DNA from: Streptomyces pactum
GTDB taxonomy: Bacteria; Actinomycetota; Actinomycetes; Streptomycetales; Streptomycetaceae
Length of the DNA stretch: 64,000 nucleotides
Assembly: GCF_016031615.1 (NCBI RefSeq)
Contig: NZ_JACYXC010000001.1
Coordinates: 992,001-1,056,000, forward strand
Reading direction: 5' to 3'
Shown here: positions 26,752-34,393 of the stretch, piece after piece
Layout of the letters: each line of letters starts with the position of its first letter
Position numbering within the stretch: position 1 is the stretch's first letter
Translations under genes and position numbers: made by a program
The notes under the pieces: generated by a model
The model's database searches: none
The model's input: the letters and a program-made list of their open reading frames with translations, nothing else
What the model was told of the DNA's origin: nothing

Positions 26752-27435
26752 TCAGGCCTGGGACTCCGGGCGCTCCCCCGGGACGTCGTCGCCGAGGTAG
26801 GTCTGGATGTGCTCGCTGAGGACGCGGTCCGCCTCCTCCACCGTGCCGGACCGCAGCGCCGAGAGCAGGGCCCGGTGCTGCCGGGGGATCTCCTCCGGCG
26901 AGGGGTGCGCGGGTGCGTCCCGCACGAAGTAGGCGCGCACCCGGGGCTGGAGCGTGCGCCAGATCTGAAGCGCCTGGGTGTGTCCGCTCGCGGCGATGAC
27001 CGCCTCGTGGAACGCCACGTCGAGATCCGCCAGGCGCTCCGCGGCCCCCTCCTTCCCGGCGGCGGAGGACATCTCCTCGACGAGCCGTTCGAGGCGGTCG
27101 AGCAGCTCGGGCGGGCGGCTCCCGGCGGCTTCGCGGAAGGCGAAGCGCTCGATGGTCAGCCGGATCGGTACGAGCACCTCCCGTACCTCGCGCTGCGAGA
27201 TCCCGGCGACCTCGGCCCCCCGGTAGGGGTGGGTCACCACGAGCCCTTCCTGCTCCAGAATCATGATCGCCTCCCGCACGGGGCCGCGGCTGACCCCGGA
27301 GCGGGCCGACAGCTCCCGTTCGACCAGGCGGTCGCCGGGTTTCATCTCGCCGGTCGCGATGGCCTGCCGGAGCCAGTTGAGGACCCACTCCCTGCGCGAC
27401 GCCGGAGGCGCCGATGTGGGCATCGAGCGCGTCAC
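26752..27435 (-). CDS. GntR/FCD-family repressor of the sugar-acid operon
   Basis: A 227-residue regulator with an N-terminal winged helix (WLRQAIATGEMKPGDRLVERELSARSGVSRGPVREAIMILEQEGLV) and a helical FCD ligand domain whose metal-binding His/Asp positions appear in DLDVAFHEAVI and QHRALLSAL. FCD regulators commonly bind sugar acids, as DgoR, UxuR and GntR-type do. The GTG at 27435 is preferred because GGGGGA precedes it; ATG 27423 is an alternative. An ATG at 27519 falls inside the operator and is unlikely. It is divergent from the catabolic operon and should repress it until the substrate or its keto-deoxy intermediate binds. Confidence 0.88.
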   Translation of the reverse strand: MTRSMPTSAPPASRREWVLNWLRQAIATGEMKPGDRLVERELSARSGVSRGPVREAIMILEQEGLVVTHPYRGAEVAGISQREVREVLVPIRLTIERFAFREAAGSRPPELLDRLERLVEEMSSAAGKEGAAERLADLDVAFHEAVIAASGHTQALQIWRTLQPRVRAYFVRDAPAHPSPEEIPRQHRALLSALRSGTVEEADRVLSEHIQTYLGDDVPGERPESQA

Positions 27436-27501
27436 TTGTGTCCCATCCCCCTGGATGAAAGGGGCCCGCCGAGTGCGGGCGCCGGACTTACGATAGCTGA
27501 C

Positions 27502-27525
27502 TGGCAGATGGTTGACCATCTGCCA
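27502..27525. promoter_or_regulatory. perfect 24-bp palindrome, GntR operator
   Basis: Two 11-base arms, TGGCAGATGGT and ACCATCTGCCA, flank a TG centre. The core TGGTTGACCA fits the FadR/GntR subfamily consensus TGGT-N2-ACCA. Reading right, TTGACC (27512-27517) lies 16 bases before CTTAGT (27534-27539), so the palindrome covers the -35 of the catabolic operon; reading left, TATCGT is a candidate -10 for the regulator gene. One site could control both promoters. Confidence 0.75.
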
Positions 27526-27725
27526 TCCGGGGGCTTAGTGTCCCGCACCACAGCACCGCCCGTCCCGGACGGCCGGTGCCGACACGCCGGACCCCGACGC
27601 CCCGGCACCGGTGCCCCCTCCGCGAGGGCCCGGCCCCGGGCGGTCAGGACACCGCCCGGCTCATCGACCGTCCGGCCGGCACCCCCAGAGCCGCCCCGGA
27701 ACCGTTCACGACGAATCAGGACCCC

Positions 27726-28862
27726 ATGAAGATCATCGACATACGCGCGGCCGGCCTGCGGGGCGCCACCCCGGCAGGCGGATGGCAGGAGGAACTCACC
27801 CGTGACGACGTCGTCCACACCCTGGTGGCGGTCCACACCGACGAGGGACCGATCGGCATCGGCAGCGTGTTCACCAGCGAGGCGCTGGTCCGCGGCGCCC
27901 TCGACATCCTGCGCCCGCTGCTGATCGGCAAGGAGGCCACGGAGCCGGAGCGGCTCTCGGAGCGTCTGCACCGGGCCACGTTCTGGATGGGTCGCGGCGG
28001 CACGGTGACGCACACCATCAGCGGCATCGACATGGCCCTGTGGGACGTGCTCGGCCAGGTCACCGGCCAGCCCGTCGGCCGCCTGCTGGGCGGGCGGTAC
28101 CGCGAGCGCGTCCGCCCCTACGCGTCCCTGCTCATGGACCGGCCCGAGATCCTGGCGGAGCGGCTGGAAGGGCTCGCCGAACAGGGCTGGACGGCCTTCA
28201 AGATCGGCTGGGGCCCCTTCGGACGGGTCAGCGACGACCTCGACGAGCGGATCGTGGCCGCTGCCAGAGCGGCCATCGGACCCGACGCTCTGCTGATGGT
28301 GGACGCGGGTGGCAGCGACAGCGCCTGGTCGAACGGCTACAAGTGGGCGCTGCGCACCGCTCGCATGCTCGACCGTTACGACGTCGCCTGGTTCGAGGAG
28401 CCGCTCGGCCCCGACGCCCTCGACGACTACGTCCACCTGCGCCGCGAGGCCGAGGTCGCCATCTCCGGGGGCGAGGTGCTGACCAGGCGGCAGAGCTTCC
28501 TTCCCTGGCTGGAGGCCGGTGCCCTCGACATCGTCCAGCCGGACGTGACGAAGGTCGGTGGCCTGAGCGAGCAGCGCCGCATCGGATGGGCGGCGCAGGA
28601 CCACGGTGTGCGGTTGATCCCGCACGGCTGGAACACCGCCGTCGGACTCGCCGCCGATCTGCAGCTCGCCTCGGCCCTGCCCGACACCGACCTGGTCGAG
28701 TACGTCACCGGGTCCCCTTACGTGGACGCCATCACCACCACCCCCTGGCGCCTGGACGCCGACGGGATGCTGGCCGTCCCCGACACTCCCGGCCTCGGGA
28801 TCGGCCTGGACCCGGAGGCTCTGGCCCGCTACGCCGACGCGACCGCGCTGCTGCGGCCGTAG
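27726..28862 (+). CDS. enolase-superfamily sugar-acid dehydratase
   Basis: A 378-residue mandelate racemase/muconate lactonizing enzyme homolog. It has a capping domain (about 1-120) and a barrel with Lys159 (AFKIGWGP), metal ligands Asp193, Glu224 (FEEPLG) and Glu250 (ISGGE), and His300 (LIPHGWN) paired with Asp273 (QPDVTK). A general-base His plus a single Lys suits acid-sugar dehydration: removal of water from an aldonate to give a 2-keto-3-deoxy acid. The next two genes process exactly such a product. Which aldonate is used (galactonate, fuconate, gluconate or other) cannot be told from sequence alone. ATG follows a CAGGA site. First gene of the operon. Confidence 0.87.
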   Translation: MKIIDIRAAGLRGATPAGGWQEELTRDDVVHTLVAVHTDEGPIGIGSVFTSEALVRGALDILRPLLIGKEATEPERLSERLHRATFWMGRGGTVTHTISGIDMALWDVLGQVTGQPVGRLLGGRYRERVRPYASLLMDRPEILAERLEGLAEQGWTAFKIGWGPFGRVSDDLDERIVAAARAAIGPDALLMVDAGGSDSAWSNGYKWALRTARMLDRYDVAWFEEPLGPDALDDYVHLRREAEVAISGGEVLTRRQSFLPWLEAGALDIVQPDVTKVGGLSEQRRIGWAAQDHGVRLIPHGWNTAVGLAADLQLASALPDTDLVEYVTGSPYVDAITTTPWRLDADGMLAVPDTPGLGIGLDPEALARYADATALLRP

Positions 28863-28886
28863 CCCGGCCGGAAAGGGAGGAAGACC

Positions 28887-29873
28887 ATGAACGACGCCCG
28901 CACCGGTTCCGTGGTGACGCTGGGCGAGACGATGGCGGTGCTGACACCCACCACGGCGAACCGGCCCGGCCCGGGATGCCCGCTGAGGGTCGGCATCGGG
29001 GGCGCGGAGTCCAACGTCGCGGTGGCCGTCACCCGGTTGGGCGCGGTCGGCACCTGGATAGGCCGCGTCGGCGACGACGACCTCGGCCGTCTGGTGGTCC
29101 GGGAGCTCCGGGCCGAGGGGGTACGGGTCCTCTCCGAGACGGATCCCCGCGCGCCGACCGGGCTGTTGCTGAAGGAGATGCGGGCGGGGCGGCCCCGGCG
29201 CGTCCGCTACTACCGGCGCGGCAGCGCCGGCTCGAAGCTCTCCCCGGCGGATGTTGACCGGGCCGCGCCGGCGATCGCCGGCGCGGACCTCCTCCACCTG
29301 ACCGGGATCACCGCCGCCCTCGGCTCGCAACCCCTGGCCGCTCTCCACCGGGCGGTGGAGAGCGCCCGTGGCAGCGGCACCCGCGTTTCCTTCGACGTCA
29401 ACCACCGCCGCACCCTGTGGCCGGACGCCACCGCGGCCCCCGTGCTCCGGAGCCTGGCCGCCGCGGCCGACCTGGTCTTCGCCGGTCCCGAAGAGGCGGC
29501 ACTGCTCCTGGGACGCACGCCGCCGGGTGAACCCACCGTGAGCGACGGGAAGGAGCTCGCCGCCGCCCTGTGCGCCCTCGGCCCGGACACGGCCGTGGTG
29601 AAACTGGGAGCGCTCGGGGCGGTCGCCGCGCACGAGGGCGCCCTCGTCCACGAGCCCGCGCGCCCCGTGACCGTCGTGGACGCGGTGGGAGCCGGGGACG
29701 CCTTCGCCGGGGGATACCTGGCCGAACTCCTGCGCGGGCTGCCGCCGGTGCAGAGCCTGCGCACCGGGAACGCCCTGGGCGCGGCCGTCAGCGCAACCGC
29801 GGGCGACTGGGAAGGGCTGCCCACCCGGGCGGAACTCGCCGACCGCGTCCTTGGCGCGGAGGTCGTGCGATGA
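28887..29873 (+). CDS. PfkB-family 2-keto-3-deoxy-sugar-acid kinase
   Basis: A 328-residue ribokinase/PfkB-fold kinase. The substrate-side GGAESNVAVAVTRLG motif near residue 35 and the ATP-side DAVGAGDAFAGGYLAELL near residue 262, with catalytic Asp in GAGD, are clear; the overall pattern (GETMAVLTP start, LKEMRAG, YYRRGSAGSKL) matches 2-keto-3-deoxygluconate kinases. It should phosphorylate the dehydratase product at the terminal hydroxyl. Strong ribosome site (GGGAGGAAG). Its stop overlaps the aldolase start by four bases (ATGA), so the two are translated together. Confidence 0.9.
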   Translation: MNDARTGSVVTLGETMAVLTPTTANRPGPGCPLRVGIGGAESNVAVAVTRLGAVGTWIGRVGDDDLGRLVVRELRAEGVRVLSETDPRAPTGLLLKEMRAGRPRRVRYYRRGSAGSKLSPADVDRAAPAIAGADLLHLTGITAALGSQPLAALHRAVESARGSGTRVSFDVNHRRTLWPDATAAPVLRSLAAAADLVFAGPEEAALLLGRTPPGEPTVSDGKELAAALCALGPDTAVVKLGALGAVAAHEGALVHEPARPVTVVDAVGAGDAFAGGYLAELLRGLPPVQSLRTGNALGAAVSATAGDWEGLPTRAELADRVLGAEVVR

Positions 29874-30580
29874 GCCCCGCGGACACGCCCGCGCGCTCCC
29901 CGAAGGACGGTGCGGGACCGCTGCTCGGGCGGTGCCCGGTCCTCCCCGTGGTGGTGCTGGAGGACCCCGACCACGCCCTGCCGATGGGTGAGGCGCTGCT
30001 GGCCGGGGGTATCGACACCGCCGAGATCACGCTGCGCACGCCGGCGGGCCTCCCCGGCATCCGCCGGCTCTCGACGCTGCCCGGCATGCGCGTGGGCGCC
30101 GGATCGGTCCTCCGCCCGGACCAGGTGGACCAGGCCGTTGCGGCGGGCGCCGAGTTCGTGGTCAGCCCCGGGGTGTCGGCCGGTGTCCTCGATCGGGCAC
30201 GGGCCCTGACGGTTCCGGCACTGCCCGGTGTGGCCACCGCCTCCGAGCTCATGGCCGTGGTCGAACGGGGGCTGGCCGAGGTGAAGTTCTTCCCCGCCGG
30301 CCTCCTGGGCGGCCCCGCCGCGATCTCCGCTCTGGCGGGCCCCTTCCCCGGCGTCTCCTTCATGCCCTCCGCCGGCCTGGACGCCGACACCATGGCCCGC
30401 TACCTGGCGCTGCCCTGCGTGCCCGCCGTCAGCGGAAGCTGGATGGTCGCACCGCACCTGCTCGCCCAGCGGCGGTGGGCCGCGGTCACCGACGCGGCGG
30501 CACGGGCGATGAGAACAGCCGCCCGGACCCTCGCGGCCCTCCCGGACCGGCGCCCGGCGCACGATCCGAGGCCCAGCTGA
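29870..30580 (+). CDS. KDPG/KHG-type aldolase
   Basis: A 236-residue class I aldolase of the Eda family. Seen: AGGIDTAEITLRTPAG with the catalytic Glu, MRVGAGSVL, FVVSPGVSAGVLD, the Schiff-base Lys in EVKFFPAGLLGG and the phosphate-binding MPSAGLD. It would cleave 2-keto-3-deoxy-6-phospho-sugar acid into pyruvate and glyceraldehyde 3-phosphate. The extra 25 C-terminal residues are Arg/Ala-rich. Together with the two genes before it the pathway is the phosphorylative De Ley-Doudoroff or Entner-Doudoroff type. Confidence 0.9.
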   Translation: MSPADTPARSPKDGAGPLLGRCPVLPVVVLEDPDHALPMGEALLAGGIDTAEITLRTPAGLPGIRRLSTLPGMRVGAGSVLRPDQVDQAVAAGAEFVVSPGVSAGVLDRARALTVPALPGVATASELMAVVERGLAEVKFFPAGLLGGPAAISALAGPFPGVSFMPSAGLDADTMARYLALPCVPAVSGSWMVAPHLLAQRRWAAVTDAAARAMRTAARTLAALPDRRPAHDPRPS

Positions 30581-30709
30581 CCGGCCGCACCCGACCGGTC
30601 CGGTCACGCGAGCCCACGAGGACTGCGGCATCCAGCGCCCGAACCCGTCCCACCCCAAGGCAGTCACCCGGGTGAACCGTCCCGACCGCACCAAGAGCAA
30701 GGAAAGCCC

Positions 30710-32197
30710 ATGCCTGACGAGCACACGGCCACGGCCCCCACCGCCCCTCCAGCCGGCACACCATCGCGCCGGGTCGTCCTCATCTCCGCCGCAGGGGCCG
30801 TGGGCGGTTTCCTCTTCGGCTTCGACACGGCCGTGATCAACGGGGCCGTGGACCCCATCGAGAAGAACTTCGCCCTCGACTCGGTCACTCTCGGCACCGT
30901 TGTCGCCGTCACCCTGCTGGGAGCGGCCGTCGGGGCGCTCCTCGCCGGATGGCTGGCCGACCGCATCGGGAGAACCAGGGTCATGGGAGTCGCCGCCCTC
31001 CTCTTCGCCGCCTCATCGGTCGGCTGCGGAACGGCGTCGAGCCTCTGGGACCTGACGGTATGGCGCCTGCTGACGGGCGTCGCCGTCGGATTCGCGACGG
31101 TCCTGGGCCCCCTCTACATCTCCGAGATCGCGCCCGCCTCCGCCCGCGGCCGGCTGTCCTCCCTCCAGCAAATGGCCATCGTGCTGGGGATCTTCGCCGC
31201 CCTCCTCTCCGACTCCCTCATCGCCGCCCTGCTCGGCGGCGCGGACGCCGACCTGTTCCTCGGGCTGCCCGCATGGCGGTGGATGTTCATCGCCGGGACG
31301 GTTCCCGCACTCGTCTACGGAATCGTCTCCCTGCGCATCCCCGAATCCCCGCGCTATCTGGCATCCCGAGGACGCCGGGAAGAGGCCGTCCGTGTCCTGG
31401 CCGGCCTGCACGGGGTCCCGCACGGCCAGGCCGAGCACGCCGTCGCCCGGATGGACGCCACCGTCCTCCACGAGCGCCGCCCCCGCTTCCGGGACCTGCT
31501 CTCCCGCCGGACCGGGCTGCTCCCCATCGTCTGGGTGGGCATCGGCATCGCCGCCCTCCAAGCCCTCGTCGGCATCGACGTGATCTTCTACTACTCCACG
31601 TCCCTGTGGAAGTCGGTCGGATTCGGCGAGTCCGCCTCGTTCGGCCTTTCCGTCCTGAGTTCGCTGATCAACGTACTGGCGACGGTGGCCGCGATCGCGC
31701 TCATCGACCGGGTCGGCCGACGCCGTCTGCTGCTCTCCGGCTCGATCGGCATGGCGGCCAGCCTCCTCATGGTGAGCCTCGGGTTCTCGCAAGCCGTCAC
31801 GGCGGGCGAGGAGCTGACGCTCCCCGGGATATGGGGACCGCTGACCCTCGTCGCGGCGAACGCGTTCGTGGTGTCCTTCGCCGTCTCCTGGGGGCCGGTG
31901 GTGTGGGTCCTGCTGGGCGAGATGTTCCCCAACTCCATCCGCGGGGTCGCGCTCGCGCTGGCCGCGTCGGTCAACTGGATCTCCGGCGTGGGGGTCAACC
32001 TCTCCTTCCCGTCCCTGCGGGAGATGTCCCTGCCCGGCGGCTACGCCCTGTACGCGGTCATGGCGGTGCTCTCCTGGCTGCTGGTCCACTTCGGCGTACG
32101 GGAGACGACGAACCGCGAACTGGAGGACATGAGCGGTGCGCCGGCACCCCAGGACTCCCGTCCTGACCGCGCCCCGCTCCCCCCACCCCTTCCGTGA
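30710..32197 (+). CDS. sugar porter (MFS) permease
   Basis: A 495-residue MFS protein with twelve membrane segments and the sugar-porter signatures: GGFLFGFDTAVINGAV in TM1, DRIGRTRVMG after TM2, PESPRYL after TM6, QALVGIDVIFYYS in TM7 (the usual QQxxGxNxxxYY with changes) and GRRRLLL after TM8. The changed QQ to LQ suggests a substrate other than a plain hexose. The ATG follows AAGGAAAG. It is the transporter of the operon and should bring in the sugar or sugar acid by proton symport. Confidence 0.88.
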   Translation: MPDEHTATAPTAPPAGTPSRRVVLISAAGAVGGFLFGFDTAVINGAVDPIEKNFALDSVTLGTVVAVTLLGAAVGALLAGWLADRIGRTRVMGVAALLFAASSVGCGTASSLWDLTVWRLLTGVAVGFATVLGPLYISEIAPASARGRLSSLQQMAIVLGIFAALLSDSLIAALLGGADADLFLGLPAWRWMFIAGTVPALVYGIVSLRIPESPRYLASRGRREEAVRVLAGLHGVPHGQAEHAVARMDATVLHERRPRFRDLLSRRTGLLPIVWVGIGIAALQALVGIDVIFYYSTSLWKSVGFGESASFGLSVLSSLINVLATVAAIALIDRVGRRRLLLSGSIGMAASLLMVSLGFSQAVTAGEELTLPGIWGPLTLVAANAFVVSFAVSWGPVVWVLLGEMFPNSIRGVALALAASVNWISGVGVNLSFPSLREMSLPGGYALYAVMAVLSWLLVHFGVRETTNRELEDMSGAPAPQDSRPDRAPLPPPLP

Positions 32198-32321
32198 CCC
32201 CCGGCCCGCCCGGCCCGTGACGCGCCCGGCGGACCGCCGGACCAGGCGCGGCGGGGAACCCGTAGCACAGTCCCCTCAGCGGGCACACGGCATCGCACGA
32301 ACCATCCGGAGGCAGACCACG

Positions 32322-33095
32322 ATGCGGAACGACATCACCTTCATCACCGGCGCGGGATCCGGCATCGGACGGGCCATCGCACTCCTGCAGGCATCGGCCG
32401 GACGCCCCCTCGCCCTGGTGGACAAGGACAGAGCCGCTGTGGAGGCGGTCTCCGCGGAAGCGAGAGAACGGGGGGCTCTCGGGACGCTGGCCGTCACCGC
32501 CGACATCTCGTCCGAGAGCGCCGTCGCCGACGCCTACGCGCAATGCCGCGCGTCCCTCGGCACTCCCACCCGGATCGTCGCCAACGCCGGCATCGAGATC
32601 GCGCAGAAGGCGCACGACACCACCCTCGCCGAGTGGGCGAAGGTCATCGACGTCAACCTCACCGGCACCTTCCTCACCTGCCGCGACGGAATCCGGCTCC
32701 TGCTGGACCAGCAGCTCCCCGGGGCGATCGTCTGCATCTCGTCCCCCTCCGCGTTCGTGGGCTTCGCCGGAGGGGCCAACAGCGCCTACGGAAGCTCGAA
32801 GGGCGGCGTCTCCGCCCTGGTCAGGGCCCTCGCCATCGACTACGCGGCATCCGGCATCCGCGTCAACGGCGTCGTCCCCGGCGCCACGGCGACGCCCCTG
32901 CTCGATGTCGCCGCCGGCGCGCACGACGACATCGGTCACCGCGCCCGGACGCAGATCCCCCTGGGCCGACTCGCGCGTCCCGAGGAGATCGCCGAGGCCG
33001 TTGACTGGCTGCTCGGACCCAAGTCCAGCTACGTCACCGGCACCCATCTGCACGTCGATGGCGGCCTCACCGCCCGGGGCGCCAACGACTTCTGA
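32322..33095 (+). CDS. short-chain dehydrogenase/reductase, probable sugar dehydrogenase
   Basis: A 257-residue classical SDR. The NAD(P) motif TGAGSGIG is at residues 9-16, VANAGI near 90, the catalytic Ser in CISSPSAF near 146 and the YGSSK Tyr/Lys pair near 157-161. The Asp in VDKDRAAV after strand 2 favours NAD+ over NADP+. Placed after dehydratase, kinase, aldolase and permease, it probably oxidises a free sugar (for example galactose- or fucose-like) to its lactone, feeding the aldonate branch. ATG follows CCGGAGG. The lactonase that would be needed is not seen nearby. Confidence 0.87.
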   Translation: MRNDITFITGAGSGIGRAIALLQASAGRPLALVDKDRAAVEAVSAEARERGALGTLAVTADISSESAVADAYAQCRASLGTPTRIVANAGIEIAQKAHDTTLAEWAKVIDVNLTGTFLTCRDGIRLLLDQQLPGAIVCISSPSAFVGFAGGANSAYGSSKGGVSALVRALAIDYAASGIRVNGVVPGATATPLLDVAAGAHDDIGHRARTQIPLGRLARPEEIAEAVDWLLGPKSSYVTGTHLHVDGGLTARGANDF

Positions 33096-33163
33096 CGCCG
33101 CCGGCCGAACGCCCGACAAGACCTCCTCACCCGAGGACCGGACCACAACCCGAGAGGAACCCC

Positions 33164-33547
33164 ATGCACCCTCGCCCGACCCCCGTCGGATCCACCACCT
33201 GGGTCGTCGCCGACGGCTACATCCCGCCCCGCAGTTCGGGGCCCGAACCTGAGATGACCAGCCACGACAGCATCTGCATGCTGAACGCGGGAGACACCGA
33301 GGCACGCGTCGAGGTGTACGTCTACTTCACCGACCGCGAGCCCGCGGGCCCCTTCGTCCTCCCCATAGCCCCCCGGCGCGCCTTCCACCAGCGCATCAAC
33401 GACCTCAGCCGGCCGGAGCGGATCCCCGCCGGCACCGACTACTGCCTGGTCGTCACCAGCGACGTCCCCATCGTCGTCCAGCACACGCGCCTGGACTCCA
33501 GGCAGGAGGCCAACGCGCTGATGAGCACCATCGCCTTCCCCGCGTGA
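33164..33547 (+). CDS. ASRT family (sensory-rhodopsin-transducer-like) protein
   Basis: A 127-residue soluble beta-sandwich protein of the type first seen as the Anabaena sensory rhodopsin transducer. The start TTWVVADGYIPP, the central VEVYVYFTDREPAGPFVL, RRAFHQRINDL and the ending VPIVVQHTRLDSRQEANALM match the family. No rhodopsin gene is present in the window. Family surveys have proposed small-molecule, probably carbohydrate, binding for these proteins, and here it closes a sugar-acid operon, which supports that proposal. ATG follows GAGAGGAA. It may sense or buffer a pathway sugar or act as a mutarotase- or chaperone-like partner; none of this is shown. Confidence 0.8.
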   Translation: MHPRPTPVGSTTWVVADGYIPPRSSGPEPEMTSHDSICMLNAGDTEARVEVYVYFTDREPAGPFVLPIAPRRAFHQRINDLSRPERIPAGTDYCLVVTSDVPIVVQHTRLDSRQEANALMSTIAFPA

Positions 33548-33790
33548 CGCGGCCGGCGGCCATCCCACCCGGCGGGCCCGACGCTCCGCCGGGCCAGGTC
33601 GAAGGCGGTGCGCCGCCGCGCGGAGCCGCCGGGGTACCGGGGTACGGTGTCCCGTCCCAGGGGCCTTGTCGCCTGCGACGGCCTGACCGGCGGAGACGCC
33701 GAGCCGGGTGAGCCGCCGGTCGCCCCGCTCTTCGGCGCCGGCGCTCCTCGGTACCGGCGACCACCGACGGCGGTGCCCCGCCCCGGGCTG

Positions 33791-33840
33791 TCCCACCCGA
33801 CCTTGTCCCTGACCTGCACACCGGACAAGGTCGGGTGGGA
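33791..33840. repeat. perfect 18-bp inverted repeat hairpin
   Basis: TCCCACCCGACCTTGTCC (33791-33808) and its exact complement (33823-33840) flank a 14-base loop. There is no U tract. It sits at the left boundary of the island, 40 bases before the integrase fragment, and could be a replication, transfer or recombination structure or simply a terminator. Confidence 0.7.
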
Positions 33841-33876
33841 CGGCACGACTCGTGCCGAGCACGTGGGGCAGCACAC

Positions 33877-33931
33877 CGCGCGGCTGTTCACCGGGCGCGG
33901 GGCGGCCGGATCTCCACCGCGGTGCTGCGGG
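33877..33931 (+). pseudogene. fragment of tyrosine integrase gene
   Basis: About 54 bases match 49429-49483 inside the integrase gene near the right end of the island, differing by one G in a G run. The match stops abruptly after CGGTGCTGCGG and is followed directly by the att-like segment, so the remaining 3' part of this second integrase copy has been deleted. Confidence 0.75.
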
Positions 33932-33936
33932 GCACT

Positions 33937-33976
33937 GATCTTGCCCCTCAAGGAACAGCCTCTGATCAGGGCTTTT
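33937..33976. repeat. left copy of att-like core
   Basis: GATCTTG then a 24-base stretch (33953-33976, beginning GAACAGCCTCTGATC and ending GGGCTTTT) identical to 49806-49829. In the right copy the core lies just past the integrase stop. The two copies bound 15.85 kb. Confidence 0.65.
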
Positions 33977-34393
33977 CAAGGGGCGTGGCTCCCAAGCGGC
34001 CCCCCAGACCACTTACCGGCGACCCAAGTCAGGGTCGGCCTGGCAGCGTTGACGGCCGGAACCGCCGTCCAGGCCACCACCCGGGGACCTCGGCCACCAA
34101 TGGAGGGTCGGGGTGACGGCCGTGCTCGTCGCGTCCGTCCCGGTGTTCGCGGCCGGCATGCTCGCATGCCCGCGCACTTCGTGACGCTGGTCTCGTTCTC
34201 CGGGGTGGATTGCGTCACCGGGCTGGTGCACGTCCGGCTTGTCACGACGGGTGTCGCCCTGCTGCTCCTCACGGGCTCTCCCACCGGCGGCGGGCACGGG
34301 GCCGGTGCCCCCGGTGCGGCCCGCTGCTGCAGCCCCGGCCCTCCATCGCGTCCCGGCGGACCCGGACCACCGTCCACCTGCTGATGTGCGGTC

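Larger units (their letters stand above)
33548..34393. other. left edge of genomic island, gene remnants
   Basis: No intact gene lies in these 846 bases. They include the 18-bp inverted repeat (33791-33840), an integrase fragment (33877-33931) and the att-like core (33953-33976). From 34110 to 34270 hydrophobic stretches such as VTAVLVASVPVFAAGMLAC and LVTTGVALLLLTG appear in shifting frames, which looks like a decayed membrane protein gene. Confidence 0.55.

Noticed and set aside
27436..27519. Start of the GntR gene at the ATG at 27519
   Set aside because: That codon lies inside the 24-bp operator, and the added residues have no family match.
33953..33976. The 24-bp core as a duplicated piece of the tRNA-Pro 3' end
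   Set aside because: It does not match any part of the tRNA; the true integration site relative to the tRNA remains unclear.
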